Below are positions 23,332 through 35,056 of a DNA stretch of 64,000 bases, piece after piece. The notes under the pieces are model-generated. The model saw only the letters and a list, made by a program, of their open reading frames with translations, was not told where the DNA came from and did no database searches. Source of the DNA: Scylla paramamosain (Eukaryota > Arthropoda > Malacostraca > Decapoda > Portunidae); assembly GCF_035594125.1 (NCBI RefSeq), contig NC_087161.1, forward strand, positions 8,961,001 through 9,025,000. Reading direction: 5' to 3'. Each line of letters opens with the position of its first letter. Position 1 is the first letter of the stretch. The translations under genes were made by a program, and so were the position numbers.

Positions 23332-24660
23332 TCAGGGTTCCGGTGTGGGGTCTTCCATTTTCAGGAGGCTCCTGGGGAACCTGGCGTGCTGCCGGTGTGG
23401 AGCTTCCTCGTGCAAAGCCTGCAGCGCCCGGTACTGGTCCCATCCCTCGTCCTCCATCCGTTGCCAGACCTTGGCGGCCATCTCGTGGAGGCGGACGTTG
23501 AGGGATGGAAGGGACGCAGCCTCGTGAAGCGATGCCGAGATTGTGTAGTCGTCCCATCTGGTACCGAAGGCGAACCTCAGGGCGCTGTTCTGCACTTTCT
23601 GCAGTCTGCTGATAGTTGTCTTGGAGAGAGCATGCAAGGAAACAGGAGGGTAAGTAAGAATGAGTAGTATCAGTGCTTTAATAAGGTGGAGCTTAAGACC
23701 AGTGGCCAGATCTCTGAAGCGGTACAGCCTGGTAAAGTCTGTCTTCGCTCTTGCTACTCGCTGGGACAGGTGAGCAGTGTACCCAGTGGAAGAGATTGAC
23801 AATCCGAGGAGGGAGCTCCTGGGACTGAACTCACTCTGATCCCCATACACCAGCAGTGGAGCGGGGGTCTGAGTGGCAAGGGGAACGACAGTAAACTTGG
23901 CCAGGTTAGTTCTGATCCTCTACTTCCTCTCGAAGGCGTTAATGCGGGCGATCTCTCTACCGGTGCGGGCGTTCGTCATCCTACTGGAGCGACCTAGGTG
24001 GTACACAACCTGAGACACGTCATCAGCATACAGCACATTGATACCAACGCCTGAGACAGAGCAGTCGCTAGTATAAATGGTGTACAAGGTGGGAGATAGC
24101 ACGCTGCCCTGCGGGACTCCTGTGGCGAGAGGGAAAGCAGGGCCGAGGTGTCCCCCGACATTCACCTTGGTCGTCCTGTCGTCCAGGAAATCACAAAGCA
24201 GGCGCTCAACAGGTGCAGGCAGTCCCAGGTGAAGAATCTTGCACTTCAGACCCAGGTGCCAGACACGGTCGAACGCCTTACTTACGTCTCGCAGGATCAA
24301 GTTACAGCGGTAACCGCTCGCTTGGTGCAAGGCCATGGTCTCGGTGGCCAGAGCGATGGCGTGTACGATCCTCCTACCGCTCCGGAAACCATACTGCGCT
24401 GGGTGCAGGTGGTTGCCAGTATCTACGTGGGTGTGCAGCCGCCAGGTGACGATCCTCTCCAGTATCTTCCCAGGGACATCGAGCAGGGAGATGGGTCGGT
24501 AGTTCTCTGGGCGAGTGGGGGGGCTTGCTGGCCTTGGGAATCATCCTCATCTCAGCCTGGTTGAACACATCGGGGGAAGTAACCAGCTGAGATCGCCGCA
24601 TTGAAAATTGCCCGAAGTCTGGAGAGAGCAGAAGTGGGGGAAGCTCGGTAGTATAATACC
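23332..24660 (-). pseudogene. Jockey-like LINE reverse transcriptase, 5'-truncated
   Basis: Minus strand, GC-rich. It starts in the RT fingers (RLRAIFNAAISAGYFP near 24610). After frame changes in 24340-24560 it runs clean through [13 protein letters not shown] (24285), [20 protein letters not shown] (24125) and YADDVSQVVYHLG (24020). One in-frame TAG at 23922-23920 (after NAFERK) interrupts it, and the C-terminal region 23850-23332 (LQKVQNSALRFAFG, WDQYRALQALHEE) is then open. YADD is intact. Endonuclease is missing. GC content and codon use differ sharply from family L, so it is a different lineage. Confidence 0.85.
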
Positions 24661-25120
24661 CTTGGCCGGCTAAGCTCCGACGTCACACATACCCAGCCAA
24701 TCAGCGTTCGTAAAAAAGACACGAGCATGGCAACACTAAATTTCTGCTATACGTCGCTAACCAAGATATTTTTCATTCGTATGACCAGAACTGTTTTATG
24801 CTCATCAATGGTAACATCGTGTTCGTTATAAATACGATAGTCAGTACAAATAACGTTCATATTAAACATCGAAGCTCAAGGGGGAAAAAATCCTGAGTAA
24901 TCGTATGAGTAATTGTCTCAGAGAGTGGTATTCGTGTCAGTGGATTCGAGTACCAGCGTCGGTAGTCGGATCCGTGGGATTCCAGTCCAGTATTCGCATC
25001 CCGCACAGCCCTAGTTTCAGGGGGTCAGTGTAGTCTAGCACTTCAAACGGGTAGCACGCAATAAACGAGAAAAAGATACTGGCACGAGATAGGGCTTTAT
25101 TTACCGGCTTGTTAGTTATC

Positions 25121-25123
<3 letters not shown>

Positions 25124-25217
<94 letters not shown>
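25124..25217. repeat. (AT)n microsatellite
   Basis: Nearly pure AT dinucleotide run with one GT interruption near the right end. Confidence 0.97.
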
Positions 25218-26004
25218 AGTTAGTGACAGCACCACCCCTACCGATTTTAAGCAGCTAACACACAAGTCAAAAAGGTTATGACTGAGTGTGGACGTGCCAG
25301 GAAAATCTTGTGGTAATGGTGAGCTGTCCTCATGCGTTGTTCTGTTTTGTGTGAGTGTTGTGCTGTATATGGGACTGGAATTCAGAGTTCTGTTAAGATC
25401 TTTGGACTCAGAGGATTATAATCTATCTGGTGTGCAGTGACATCTACTTCCTCAAGTGCTGCCATTTTTAGGGGGTTCGGCCTTTTCCTCCGGGAAGTTG
25501 CAGACGGTACTGCTCAGCAGTTGGATGTTATATTCTATGAGCGTGGGTGGATTTGTTTGCTGTTTCTGTGAGATTGAAAGCTCAGAGAATATTACAGTCC
25601 TCATATGTGCTCGTCACTTGTAATTGCACTTATAGTAAGTGTTTTTTTTTTCTTTCCCAGCAAGTGGTGGGCGTTCAGTGAATGTTAAGGTAATAATTAT
25701 TCCTTTCTCCATGCTTGGGGTAAAGTGGAGTGGCGACCTCATCCTTTAATTTACCACAGGAGGCCAGTGGACCCTGTAAAAGTAATTGAAACCCTGCACT
25801 AGCCTACGCCGGAGGTAGACTAGGGAGGCTGACCTGAGGTAGTGGCAGCTGGCAAGAGGTTGAACCGGGAGTTGCAACTGTCTGTTTAAAAGGGACAAGA
25901 GACCAGAAGGACCTTGTAAACCTGCACTACACTGCATAAGAGGCAGTGTATGGAAGTTGACCCAAGTCATTGGCAGGTAGAAGAGGGGCAGAATCCGTGA
26001 TCGT

Positions 26005-26008
<4 letters not shown>

Positions 26009-26091
<83 letters not shown>
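26009..26091. repeat. (AT)n microsatellite followed by (AC)n
   Basis: Pure AT run, then a short GACACACACACACACA tail to 26106. Confidence 0.97.
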
Positions 26092-26101
<10 letters not shown>

Positions 26102-26275
26102 CACACAGTGTTACTCCACTCCAAAGCCTCCTACGAATAGCAAAAAATCCGCGAATATGGGAAACCACCATTGCAAGGCTTAGCAATACCCATGTTTATA
26201 GAATAAACCATAAAATATACGTATCACACATATTGAACGCGTTTTAAATTAACTTAAACACAATAAAAAAATGGT

Positions 26276-26414
<139 letters not shown>

Positions 26415-26559
26415 CACAGATCACTGTAAAATAAAAGAGGACTAAGCTAATATGTAAACCCTCGATGTAGCGAATATCAGTTTACCGAATATTGGGTGTA
26501 ATGCCCTTTTAAGGCTGCTGTCTGCCTCATCCTTTTCTCTGCCCCCCCACCTCCCCCCT

Positions 26560-26566
26560 TCTCTCT

Positions 26567-26641
<75 letters not shown>

Positions 26642-26649
26642 TGTGTGTT
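26560..26649. repeat. (CT)n-(GT)n microsatellite
   Basis: Five CT units then about 40 GT units with one AT interruption. Confidence 0.96.
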
Positions 26650-26698
26650 GTGTCATCACCCATTGTCAAGATCAATGGCTCACACACACAACTAGAAC

Positions 26699-26702
<4 letters not shown>

Positions 26703-26777
<75 letters not shown>
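26703..26777. repeat. (CT)n microsatellite
   Basis: About 37 pure CT units. Confidence 0.97.
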
Positions 26778-26780
<3 letters not shown>

Positions 26781-26852
26781 ATATAGTGAATTTTCGTCTT
26801 TAGTGATGCACCTTTCCACCATGTGTTCAATATATCGAGGGTTTACTGTAAA

Positions 26853-27357
<505 letters not shown>

Positions 27358-28742
27358 ACTTCCCCCCACGCATATAATCCCACTGGCTATGAATGGCATG
27401 AAGTTCTTATGTATTTATTTGTAGATGTGGATGTTTTCAGATGCTTTGTTGTCAATAAGAAAGTTATGTGAAAGGTATGTCCAGCATCCTGGAACTGACA
27501 AGCATTCCATAAATGATAATCATGAGGTGACTCCTCGCAGTAAAAGATATCACCAAATAATTATAATTAAGAAGGTCCAGGCTTTCCGCCCCATTAGTAA
27601 CATTAGTACTGGCTACGCCACAGATAATCACGGATTCAAAATACATGTTATGGTAAAACTTAAAAGGAAGCTAAGTCGTTATTTTCTAAATCCTGTAGAG
27701 TTTGGTGTTAATATTCTTATCTATACTCACAAAAAGTCGTCAAGCTCTTCTGCTTTACTTGGAATCTTTAGAAATTCATAGTGTGGTTGAACTTCTTTTT
27801 TTTTTTTTTTTCAGGCTTCCGTGTGGCTGACGAGTCGGCTCATCGGTCACTCAGCTTAGTATTGCAGTGCTCTTCCTTGGCTGCAGCGGCATTAAAATGA
27901 ACATGTTTCTTTTCATCAGTATATTGTTGTTGCAGTAAGAGGCCAGTCTTATGTCATTTTAGTCACTTTCGTGTACCAACTAGTTACCGTACGGCTGGAC
28001 TCACATCGTTTTCCATGGCACACAGATGTAAGGTTGGGTTACGAAGAGAGCACACTTAAGTTAACATTTAATAAAACTCTCATTAAAATGTTTATCTAGA
28101 AGTTGCGATCATTTGTCTCCATAATTTGGCTCAAGGTACGAGATTCTAACATATGTAGTTTGCATTGCGTATCCTTAATATAGTTGCCAAAGTTTACTGA
28201 GATCTGCTTCATTGCAAATAAAACAAAGATTAACTATCATTTAAGCTTTGTAGATTTGTCCATCGCCTGTGTAAGTTTGGCATTCTTTTCCTTTGAAATT
28301 ATGTCATAATTGTAACCACTGACATAAACGCTGTTCTTTCTGATACAGTTGACCGTTCATGTAGTTGCTTTATGTACCGTGGGACCACATCCCCCTTTTT
28401 AAGAGATCACAATATCAAAAGAAGGGAGATCTGTGTAGTTGGATTTTTTTTCTTCTTTTCTTCCTGGTGATTTTTATTTATTTTTTTATTAAATGATTAA
28501 TTAATTTATTTATTTTTAAACTCGTTCCGGTGAGTGTGGGGATTTATCAAGTTCAGATTGTCATTGATTTATCCACCATGACCTTAACGCGTGTGTCCAT
28601 CCCTGAAAAATGTCTTACCTCATTATTGGGCGGCTCAATGTCCATGGCTCATATGAATATGGCTCTAAAATATGTAGATTTTATTTCATTTTACCTGTTT
28701 ATTTTTATTTATATATTTATTTATCACAACATTTTTATTTCC
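27358..28742. other. Featureless AT-rich stretch
   Basis: No recognisable gene. The open frame at 27425-27781 shows no family resemblance. Confidence 0.5.
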
Positions 28743-28743
28743 T

Positions 28744-28814
<71 letters not shown>

Positions 28815-28844
28815 TGTGTGTGTGTTTGTGTGTGTGTGTGTGTG
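28743..28844. repeat. T-tract plus (TG)n microsatellite
   Basis: T-run 28743-28765 then about 39 TG units with single TC and TTT interruptions. Confidence 0.95.
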
Positions 28845-28876
28845 CTGGAACAAGCAGCTCGGGTTTTAGGGATAGG

Positions 28877-29252
28877 AACATAAGAACATAAAAAATAAGG
28901 GAAGCTGCAAGAAGCCATCAAGCCTAAACGTGGCAGTATCTGTATAAAATTTACCTATTTCCACCTATCATCCCCATCCATGAATCTGTCTAATCTTCTC
29001 TTAAAGCTCCCTAATGACTCGGCACTAACAGCTTGATTACTGAGTCCGTTCCATTCATCTATCACTCTATTTGAGAACCATTTCCTTCCTATCTCTTTGT
29101 TGAACATAAATTTTTCAAGCTTGAACCCGTTATTTCTTGTTCTGTCCTGGTTACTGATCCTAAAAAAAAAATTGCTTTTATACGCCTTATACCACTTAAA
29201 CCACTCCGCCTTATACCACTTAAAGACTTCTATCAGGTCCCCTCTTAACCTA
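28877..29252 (-). mobile_element. LINE 3' end, minus-strand copy
   Basis: Minus-strand reading gives LRGDLIEVFKWYK, then NNGFKLEKFMFNKEIGRKWF and SLGSFKRRLDRFMDGDD. A stop and a 3' UTR follow, ending in ACATAAGAACATAA-type repeats on the plus strand (28877-28890). This is the C-terminus of a CR1-like LINE. WYKAEWFKWYKA is a small internal duplication. It meets an oppositely oriented copy at 29253. Confidence 0.78.
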
Positions 29253-29292
29253 GAGAGACGTAGGTTAAGAGGGGACCTGATAGAAGTCTTTA
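29221..29292. repeat. Perfect 32-bp palindrome at the junction of two LINE ends
   Basis: Arms 29221-29252 and 29261-29292 are exact reverse complements separated by GAGAGACG. The arms encode the LRGDLIEVFK block of each LINE copy. Confidence 0.95.
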
Positions 29293-29540
29293 ACCCTGGT
29301 ACAATGATTATAACAGGGGGGACGTAAGCAAAATTCTTAGGATCAGTAACCAGGATAAAACAAGAAATAACAGTTTCAAGCTTGAAAAAATTAGGTTCAG
29401 AAAAAAAGATAGGAAGGAATTTGTTCTCAGAGTGGTAAATGAATGGAAGGGAATCAGCAATCAAGTTGTTAGTGCTGAGTCATTAGGGCGCTTTAAGAGA
29501 AGATCAGACAGATTTATCGGATGGGTCATCACCATCATGA
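29261..29540 (+). mobile_element. LINE 3' end, plus-strand copy
   Basis: Encodes LRGDLIEVF, then (after a frame change) RKDRKEFVLRVVNEWKGISN-like text and SLGRFKRRSDRFIGW. It is homologous to 28877-29252 but clearly diverged from it and lacks the same 3' UTR. Confidence 0.75.
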
Positions 29541-29764
29541 TCTTCAACATCATCCTTAGGTCTGTGGCCATTATTGCTGCCATGCTCTTGATTCTAGGCG
29601 GGAAAGATGACGCCATCACCACTTTTATATTTACGTTATACTTGTATCAACTGGAGTTTGCACCTTTGCATGTCATAAGAGGCGAGACTCACTGTCTGAT
29701 GAGCATGGGAGTGACTGTGAACGGTCTATTCGAGACGTAGTCACTTCTACAAACCTACAATAAC
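29541..29764. other. Unassigned sequence between LINE end and DNA transposon
   Basis: No feature recognised apart from continuation of a short open frame to 29740. Confidence 0.4.
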
Positions 29765-31875
29765 TGGAGTACTGCCACATATCCTACACATAGATGGTCA
29801 TATTTCCTACACAAAAATTTTAAGTATCCAGCACATTTTCTACACAAAAACTGAGTACCCTACACACTCCTACAGACAATAATATATTGTCACATTTCCT
29901 ACACTGTGTAGGCCACTCCCTAGCGGGGCGCCTCTGTGCTCACTACTCTCCTCACTACTCACTACTGGCTCACTACTCTCCTGACGACCTTGACCACTCA
30001 ACAAGTGCTTAGCTTGTTATGTCTGTTCTGCGCAGCTATATAATAGGGAGAAAAGTATCGACATGAGTTTAGTCTCTATCCAGCAGGACAGATGGCATTT
30101 CCACTGCTCCCGGACCAAGCATGGCTAGTATTGAGGGGAACATCCGCTTCATTACATTGGTTTAGAAAGACAACTCTGGATTCTGGTACCTCCAGAATGT
30201 TGTCCGAAACAACAAACTGTACCTGCGTTGCATTCCTTATGGAATGGAATTTTGACGCTAACTTTTTACACTGCACTCTTCTACCAGCTCTTCACATTGC
30301 TTAATTTTTACAAAGGTCATTCATTTCCACCTATCTTCACCTTGATGACCTAAAAAAAAAATTCAAAAGTTGTATGATCTCATAATGGAAAAAAAAAAAA
30401 AAAGTGAAAGAAATCCGTAACCTGAATCGCAAACAAGTAATGGGTGATTTTGAAAGCAGTATTGGTAACGCAATTCGTTCTTGCTGGCCATAGGTTCAGA
30501 TTGGTGGCTGTCAGTTCCACTTTTCACAAAACTTGTACCGAAAAATTCAGAAACTCGGGCTAACTGAACTTTACAACGACAACCCAACAAGTGGGTAAAA
30601 AAGATCATGATAATAACTTATGTGCCAGCCAATCGGATGCATGAAACAATTAACTCTGTTCCAGGAAAACTCTGGTGTGAATGATTATTTCGAGGCAAAA
30701 ATTACTGCATTAAAAATCTACATCACCGAATACTGGATTCGAAAAGTCACTCCACTACGTATATCCGTTTTCGAATTTTCTCGTGGAACTAACAAGAATG
30801 CAGTCTTATCAAACAAACTGAAAACCATTGTTCGCCAGCACAAGCTAAACACTTGCACTTTCGAAACACATCTGAATAACCTAATAAAAGACACAACTAA
30901 GGACATTGAACGCTTGTAAGTCATTCGTCAGAAAAAAAAAAAAACAATTGTCAGAAACAGAGCGCATGCATAACTTGAAACAATTACAGAATGGAACATA
31001 CACATTGATCAAATACATCAATGCTTTTGCTTACACATTTGATGGCTCTGTTTCAGCATTTCAGCTTCCTAGATACAGTGGCAATGAGAGTGGGGATGAG
31101 GGCCCTGACAACAACGTAGCTAGTGCACAAGATGTTCCTCCCCTAACTTCGATGCTGAATCTGCTTAAGGCGAAGGGAAAGGACAGTTGTTCTTCTGCGT
31201 TGCCGATACGGTTGCTCCTGTGTAGATTGCATAACTATCCCTGTATCAGCAGCAAATAATAACAACCCTGGAACACACCCCACTTGTCATAGTTTACTTT
31301 ACTTTACTTTAATTAGAGGAAGAAGGTGAATGAAGAAGAGTTTGGACAGAGGAAGGTGTATAGTTAGAAATGGAAAGACTGTAGAGAAAAAAGACTGTGG
31401 GCAGACCACATTGCTATTTTTATATAGGAGGTTTTGTCTGTGTCTGCATCGGTGGTTCAATGGAGTACTTGTCATACTGCCATTCATGACACGCTTGAGT
31501 AAAAAGTGCCATTGTAATGTTTAATTTTATATACTTATATTTTAGTGAAAAATAAAAAGGTGCCATTGTAACGCTTCATTTTATATACGTACGTTTTAGT
31601 TTTTTTTTGTAGTTTTAGTTTTTACAGTTCTATTTTATTCTCCAGGATTTTATCAATGATCATATATAATTTTTGTAGGAGATATGACAATATAAGTATA
31701 AATGCAGGAGTTATGCCGCATTCCTACACAAAAGCTTACGACCCAGCATATTTCCTACATAACTTAGTACTTACTGCGTGTAGATATGCTGTAGGAAATA
31801 TGTCACTACTCTAAAAGCTGCTAAATTTATAGATGTGTCCTGAAGGATATGTAATGTAGGAAATGTGGCGCGCCC
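29765..31875 (+). mobile_element. Mutator-like (MULE) DNA transposon, decayed
   Basis: Ends carry imperfect inverted repeats: GCCACATATCCTACA near 29774 against TGTAGGAAATGTGGC near 31856-31870. Several more TTTCCTACA-type units lie within 150-200 bp of each end in both orientations. A MULE-type transposase remnant lies inside. Exact termini and the target duplication are not resolved; an alternative right end is about 31812. Confidence 0.6.
30090..31260 (+). pseudogene. MULE-type transposase remnant
   Basis: A segment near 30130-30230 (IEGNIRFITLV … DNSGFWYLQNVVRNNKLYLR) could be an N-terminal zinc finger of FLYWCH type; this is tentative. At 30440-30600 the frame reads VMGDFESSIGNAIRSCWP, a stop, then GGCQFHFSQNLYRKIQKLGL. 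This matches the core of the MULE transposase domain (the D of GDFE, and the C-x-FH-x-x-Q signature). The C-terminal part (30620-31100) is open in pieces, with A-tract frameshifts near 30925-30945. The enzyme would excise and insert the element; this copy is dead. Confidence 0.72.
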
Positions 31876-32146
31876 CCGTTCTAAAAGAAACAAACCGCAA
31901 GCTAACGCGACCCATGTCTGACCACTGGCTGGGGTATGGCACTTTCGAGTCCTCACATCAGGGTTTAGGCAAGACTCAAGTCAGGTCGTGCTTCAGTTAG
32001 CGCGCGACCTGATATTGTTACATTACGATCTGCCATCGCTTAAACGTCCCGCCGACTCGATTCTTTGTTCACCTGTGTTAATAAATGACAGACTATGAGC
32101 TGTGTTTGTACTCCCTGTGTGGCCTATAGAACACTACAATATTACA

Positions 32147-32204
<58 letters not shown>

Positions 32205-32801
32205 ATGTAATTAGAGCAAAGCACTTGAGGTATTGTTAATTATGCGTTCCACACTTTCGGGTTAGACGAGAGCAGCACACGTTAATCCGTACATGCCAAT
32301 GTACTCGTACCAGTTACCGAATTCACGGGGAGATCTACTCAATAAGGTAGGTAACGAAATACGAGGATTCAGATGTAATCCACTTCATTAAGAGCCCATA
32401 ACAGGTGTCAAGATATGAATTCACTTCATATCAGGCGTCAGGAGCTTCTCCAGTTCTATACATATCTCTTCACATTTTGTATATACTGTATATGAGGAAA
32501 AAAGCTCCGAAGATTGTTACACCTCCTCCAAACCGTTGTCTTTCATAGAGATTATAATGCTGCTCTATTCTTATTACATGCCTCGCTCCCTTTTCTTGTG
32601 ATTTTTTTTTTTTTTTTTTTTGTTCTGGGACACAATTAAAAAGTAAAAAAAAGTAGATTTTTCTGCTGGGTAAAAAAAAAATGCGTGAAAAAAAAAAAAA
32701 GTTTAGGTGTCTGCATATTTCTTAGCTATCGAAGAATATGTCGTCCAAACTCAGGACAACTAAAGATGGAGCTTGAGTGTAAGTTGGAGTACAGTTGATG
32801 T
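31876..32801. other. Non-coding stretch
   Basis: No gene seen. Contains a (GA)n array and T/A-runs near 32608-32622 and 32685-32700. Confidence 0.5.
32149..32202. repeat. (GA)n microsatellite
   Basis: About 26 pure units. Confidence 0.97.
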
Positions 32802-33137
32802 ATCAGGAATGAAAACTGTGGCATAATCTCCTTCATGTTAGTATGTAGTGATTAATTTAAAGGGACGTTCTCCTTTTAACATCGTTTCACGCAAAATATC
32901 GCATGTTTAATTTTGGTGGTACTGGCATCCTTGGGCATCCAGCTATTCCAGACACGAGAATATTTACATCAGGAATGAAAACTGTGGCTTAATCTCCTTC
33001 ATGTTAGTATGTAGTGATTAATTCAAAGGGACGTCCTCCTTTTAACATCGAGTTTCACGCAAAATATCGCATGTTTAATTTTTGTAGTACTGGCATCCTT
33101 GGGCATCCATGCTATTCCAGACACGAAAATATTTACA
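32802..33137. repeat. 166-bp tandem duplication
   Basis: 32802-32967 and 32968-33137 align throughout (start ATCAGGAATGAAAACTGTGG) with a few substitutions and small indels. No coding potential seen. Confidence 0.9.
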
Positions 33138-33173
33138 CCCTAAGCAGGTATGTTTGTGGAATCTAAATGCCGG

Positions 33174-33284
<111 letters not shown>

Positions 33285-33297
33285 CATTGCAAGGAAG

Positions 33298-33435
33298 AGG
33301 CAGTAGACACCTGCCGAAACAATAATTACTCCCAGTGAGGTCTAAAGCACTGTCCAGGGGGTCCTGTGAACTTATCATTAAACCCAGCTGTGACCTCACT
33401 GAACGTTTCCCTTTGTGTCTCACAACACAAGGGGG
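33298..33435 (+). mobile_element. Family L LINE (copy L4), 5' UTR left piece
   Basis: AGGCAGTAGACACCTGCCGA through TCTCACAACACAAGGGGG matches the 5' UTR of L3 (16490-16633). It is interrupted at 33436 by gypsy-2 and resumes at 38603. Confidence 0.88.
33432..33435. repeat. Target-site duplication, left copy (GGGG)
   Basis: GGGG flanks gypsy-2 on both sides (33432-33435 and 38603-38606). L3 has a single G-run at this point. Confidence 0.65.
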
Positions 33436-33917
33436 TGTAGCGGGACACAAGTCACCGCTCCTAGCACTCCGTTTTCTGTTAATTTATCACCCTTCCGTTT
33501 TCACTCTCTCTACTGCACACGCTCTTGTCTTTCATCTCTTTTTCATCACTTTATACATTTCTCTTACTTGTCACATTCTGTGCACGCTCTTTTACACATG
33601 TGTTACACATCTTCTCAATACATCTTACTACTCCTTTCTTCACACAGACATACACACACACATACACTCTCTTTTTCCATAATTTTGTGTGTCGTTTGTA
33701 ATGTTCAGTAATTTGTATATATATTGTTCATATTTTTGTTGAATAAATAAAGAATACCCAGGCTAAGTTTCCTTTGCCAGAGCTACAATGTTGTGACACT
33801 GGAAACTGTTACTCTTAAAGGACTAAACACTGCTATGACCAAGAGGCATAGTTGGGAACCTAAACTTCTCGCTTGAGCAACTTCCGGGCGGCCAAGTAGC
33901 ACCTCACCTTCGCTACA
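33436..33917 (+). repeat. 5' LTR of gypsy-2
   Basis: TGTAGCGGGACAC … CTTCGCTACA, 482 bp, with terminal inverted TGTAGCG/CGCTACA. AATAAA at 33742-33747 is a plausible polyadenylation signal. Confidence 0.94.
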
Positions 33918-33918
33918 A

Positions 33919-33937
33919 TTGGTGACCCCATTGTTCC
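33919..33937 (+). other. Primer binding site region of gypsy-2
   Basis: TTGGTGACCCCATTGTTCC follows the LTR after AT. TGG marks the CCA-pairing start. tRNA not assigned. Confidence 0.6.
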
Positions 33938-34037
33938 GGAGTGAGCAGCCAAGTCCACCCTGCTGCTATCCTCCGACCACCCGGCCAAGGCGACGAGGTC
34001 GGCTACGAGGGGATCTTCCGGCAGCTGCCCCTTCGCC

Positions 34038-34157
34038 GGTGTCGCCGCCTCCAGCAGCAGACCCCGGCCCCCGACGCAGCCTGGCCGCCACCCCGCCGGT
34101 GTCGCCGCCTCCAGCAGCAAACCCCGGCCCCCGACGCAGCCTGGCAGCCACCCCGCC
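34038..34157 (+). repeat. 60-bp tandem repeat in the gypsy-2 leader
   Basis: Units 34038-34097 and 34098-34157 start GGTGTCGCCGCCTCCAGCAG and differ at two positions; a partial third unit follows. GC-rich. Confidence 0.9.
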
Positions 34158-34276
34158 GCCTCACCGACGCAGCCTGGCCGCCACCTCCCCCGTATGCCGC
34201 CTCAAGCCGCCCGTATGCCGCCCCCCGCCGCTCGGCCGCCCTCACGGCGCCCCACCCCGCGGCACTCTCCAGCTGG

Positions 34277-34458
34277 CCCTCGCCACTGGCCGGCAGTCTC
34301 TCCCAGTCGCGGACGCTCCTCCACGTAACTTCTGCCGGCCCCTCCAGTTTCCTGCTGTTACCTGGAGCCCTCGCCACTGGCCAGCAGTCTCTCCCAGTCG
34401 CGGACGCTCCTCCACGTAACTTCTGCCGGCCCCTCCAGTTTCCTGCTGTTACCTGGAG
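34277..34458 (+). repeat. 91-bp tandem repeat in the gypsy-2 leader
   Basis: Units 34277-34367 and 34368-34458 start CCCTCGCCACTGGCC and are nearly identical; a short partial third unit follows. Because 91 is not a multiple of 3, the region is unlikely to be translated through. Confidence 0.9.
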
Positions 34459-34753
34459 CCCTCCCACTGGCCGCGTCCCGCCTCCATCTACAGCTCTTCA
34501 TAGGGGATTACCTACGGTCCATCGCCCAGGATTAACACTGTCATCCGTGGATTACTTACAGTGCGGTGCCAAGGATAACGTACAGTTCGTTCAGTGGTGA
34601 GTGAAGTGACATTGCCCCAATTCGGCATCTCTCACCGCTGTGGCACCCGGTCACACCGGCGCCTCACGCCTTCACTCCTCACCGCTGTGGCTCCCGGACT
34701 TTCCGGCGCCTGTAGTGTACTTTACACAGTCACGTGGTGGTCCACTCAGCACA

Positions 34754-35056
34754 ATGCCTGATGACGTCGACTCCGTAGCCTCCATCTCAGCAGAAGACAG
34801 TACCAAGCAACTTGTTGGGCTCGTCTCACAGCTTATACTTGAAGTGAGCGATCTTCGGAGAGAGGTCAGAGAACGCTCATACTCACGTTCGCGTTCTTCC
34901 TCCAGACACCACTTCCGGCGCCGCCAGCGTTCAAAGACTAAGACGCCGGAGACTTCTGGTTTCTGCTACTACCATGAAGAGTTCAGGAAAGACGCAAGAA
35001 ATTATAAGGCTCCCTGTACCTTCGCCGAGTCTTTAAACCCCAACAGCGAACACTAG
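34754..35056 (+). CDS. gag: gypsy-2 Gag, short C-terminal type
   Basis: 100 residues from ATG 34754 (MPDDVDSVAS; A at -3) to TAG 35054-35056. It has an acidic/hydrophobic start, a heptad-like stretch (LVSQLILEVSDLRREV), an Arg/Ser-rich nucleic-acid-binding stretch, and CYYHEEFRKDARNYKAPC. In related gypsy Gags the last motif is a Cys/His knuckle of form CxYHxxFGxxAxxCxxPC; here the third Cys is Tyr. A capsid-sized segment expected upstream is missing, so the protein is probably the tail of a deleted Gag. The same frame is open but ATG-less back to at least 34640. Confidence 0.72.
   Translation: MPDDVDSVASISAEDSTKQLVGLVSQLILEVSDLRREVRERSYSRSRSSSRHHFRRRQRSKTKTPETSGFCYYHEEFRKDARNYKAPCTFAESLNPNSEH

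Noticed and set aside
25746..26186. Open frames made of Tyr-Ile or Cys-Val or Thr-His or Leu-Ser repeats (also at 26442-26922, 27215-27424, 28530-28921, 33075-33306, 41623-41957, 46666-46974, 48991-49339, 52923-53237, 53829-54188)
   Set aside because: These are translations of dinucleotide microsatellites, not proteins.
29255..29292. Palindrome considered as a rho-independent terminator
   Set aside because: The sequence is eukaryotic repeat DNA and the arms encode a LINE protein block.
33919..34600. Overlapping Pro/Arg/Ala-rich open frames on both strands in the gypsy-2 leader
   Set aside because: They follow from GC-rich 60-bp and 91-bp tandem repeats, have no conserved domain, and the 91-bp period breaks any single frame.
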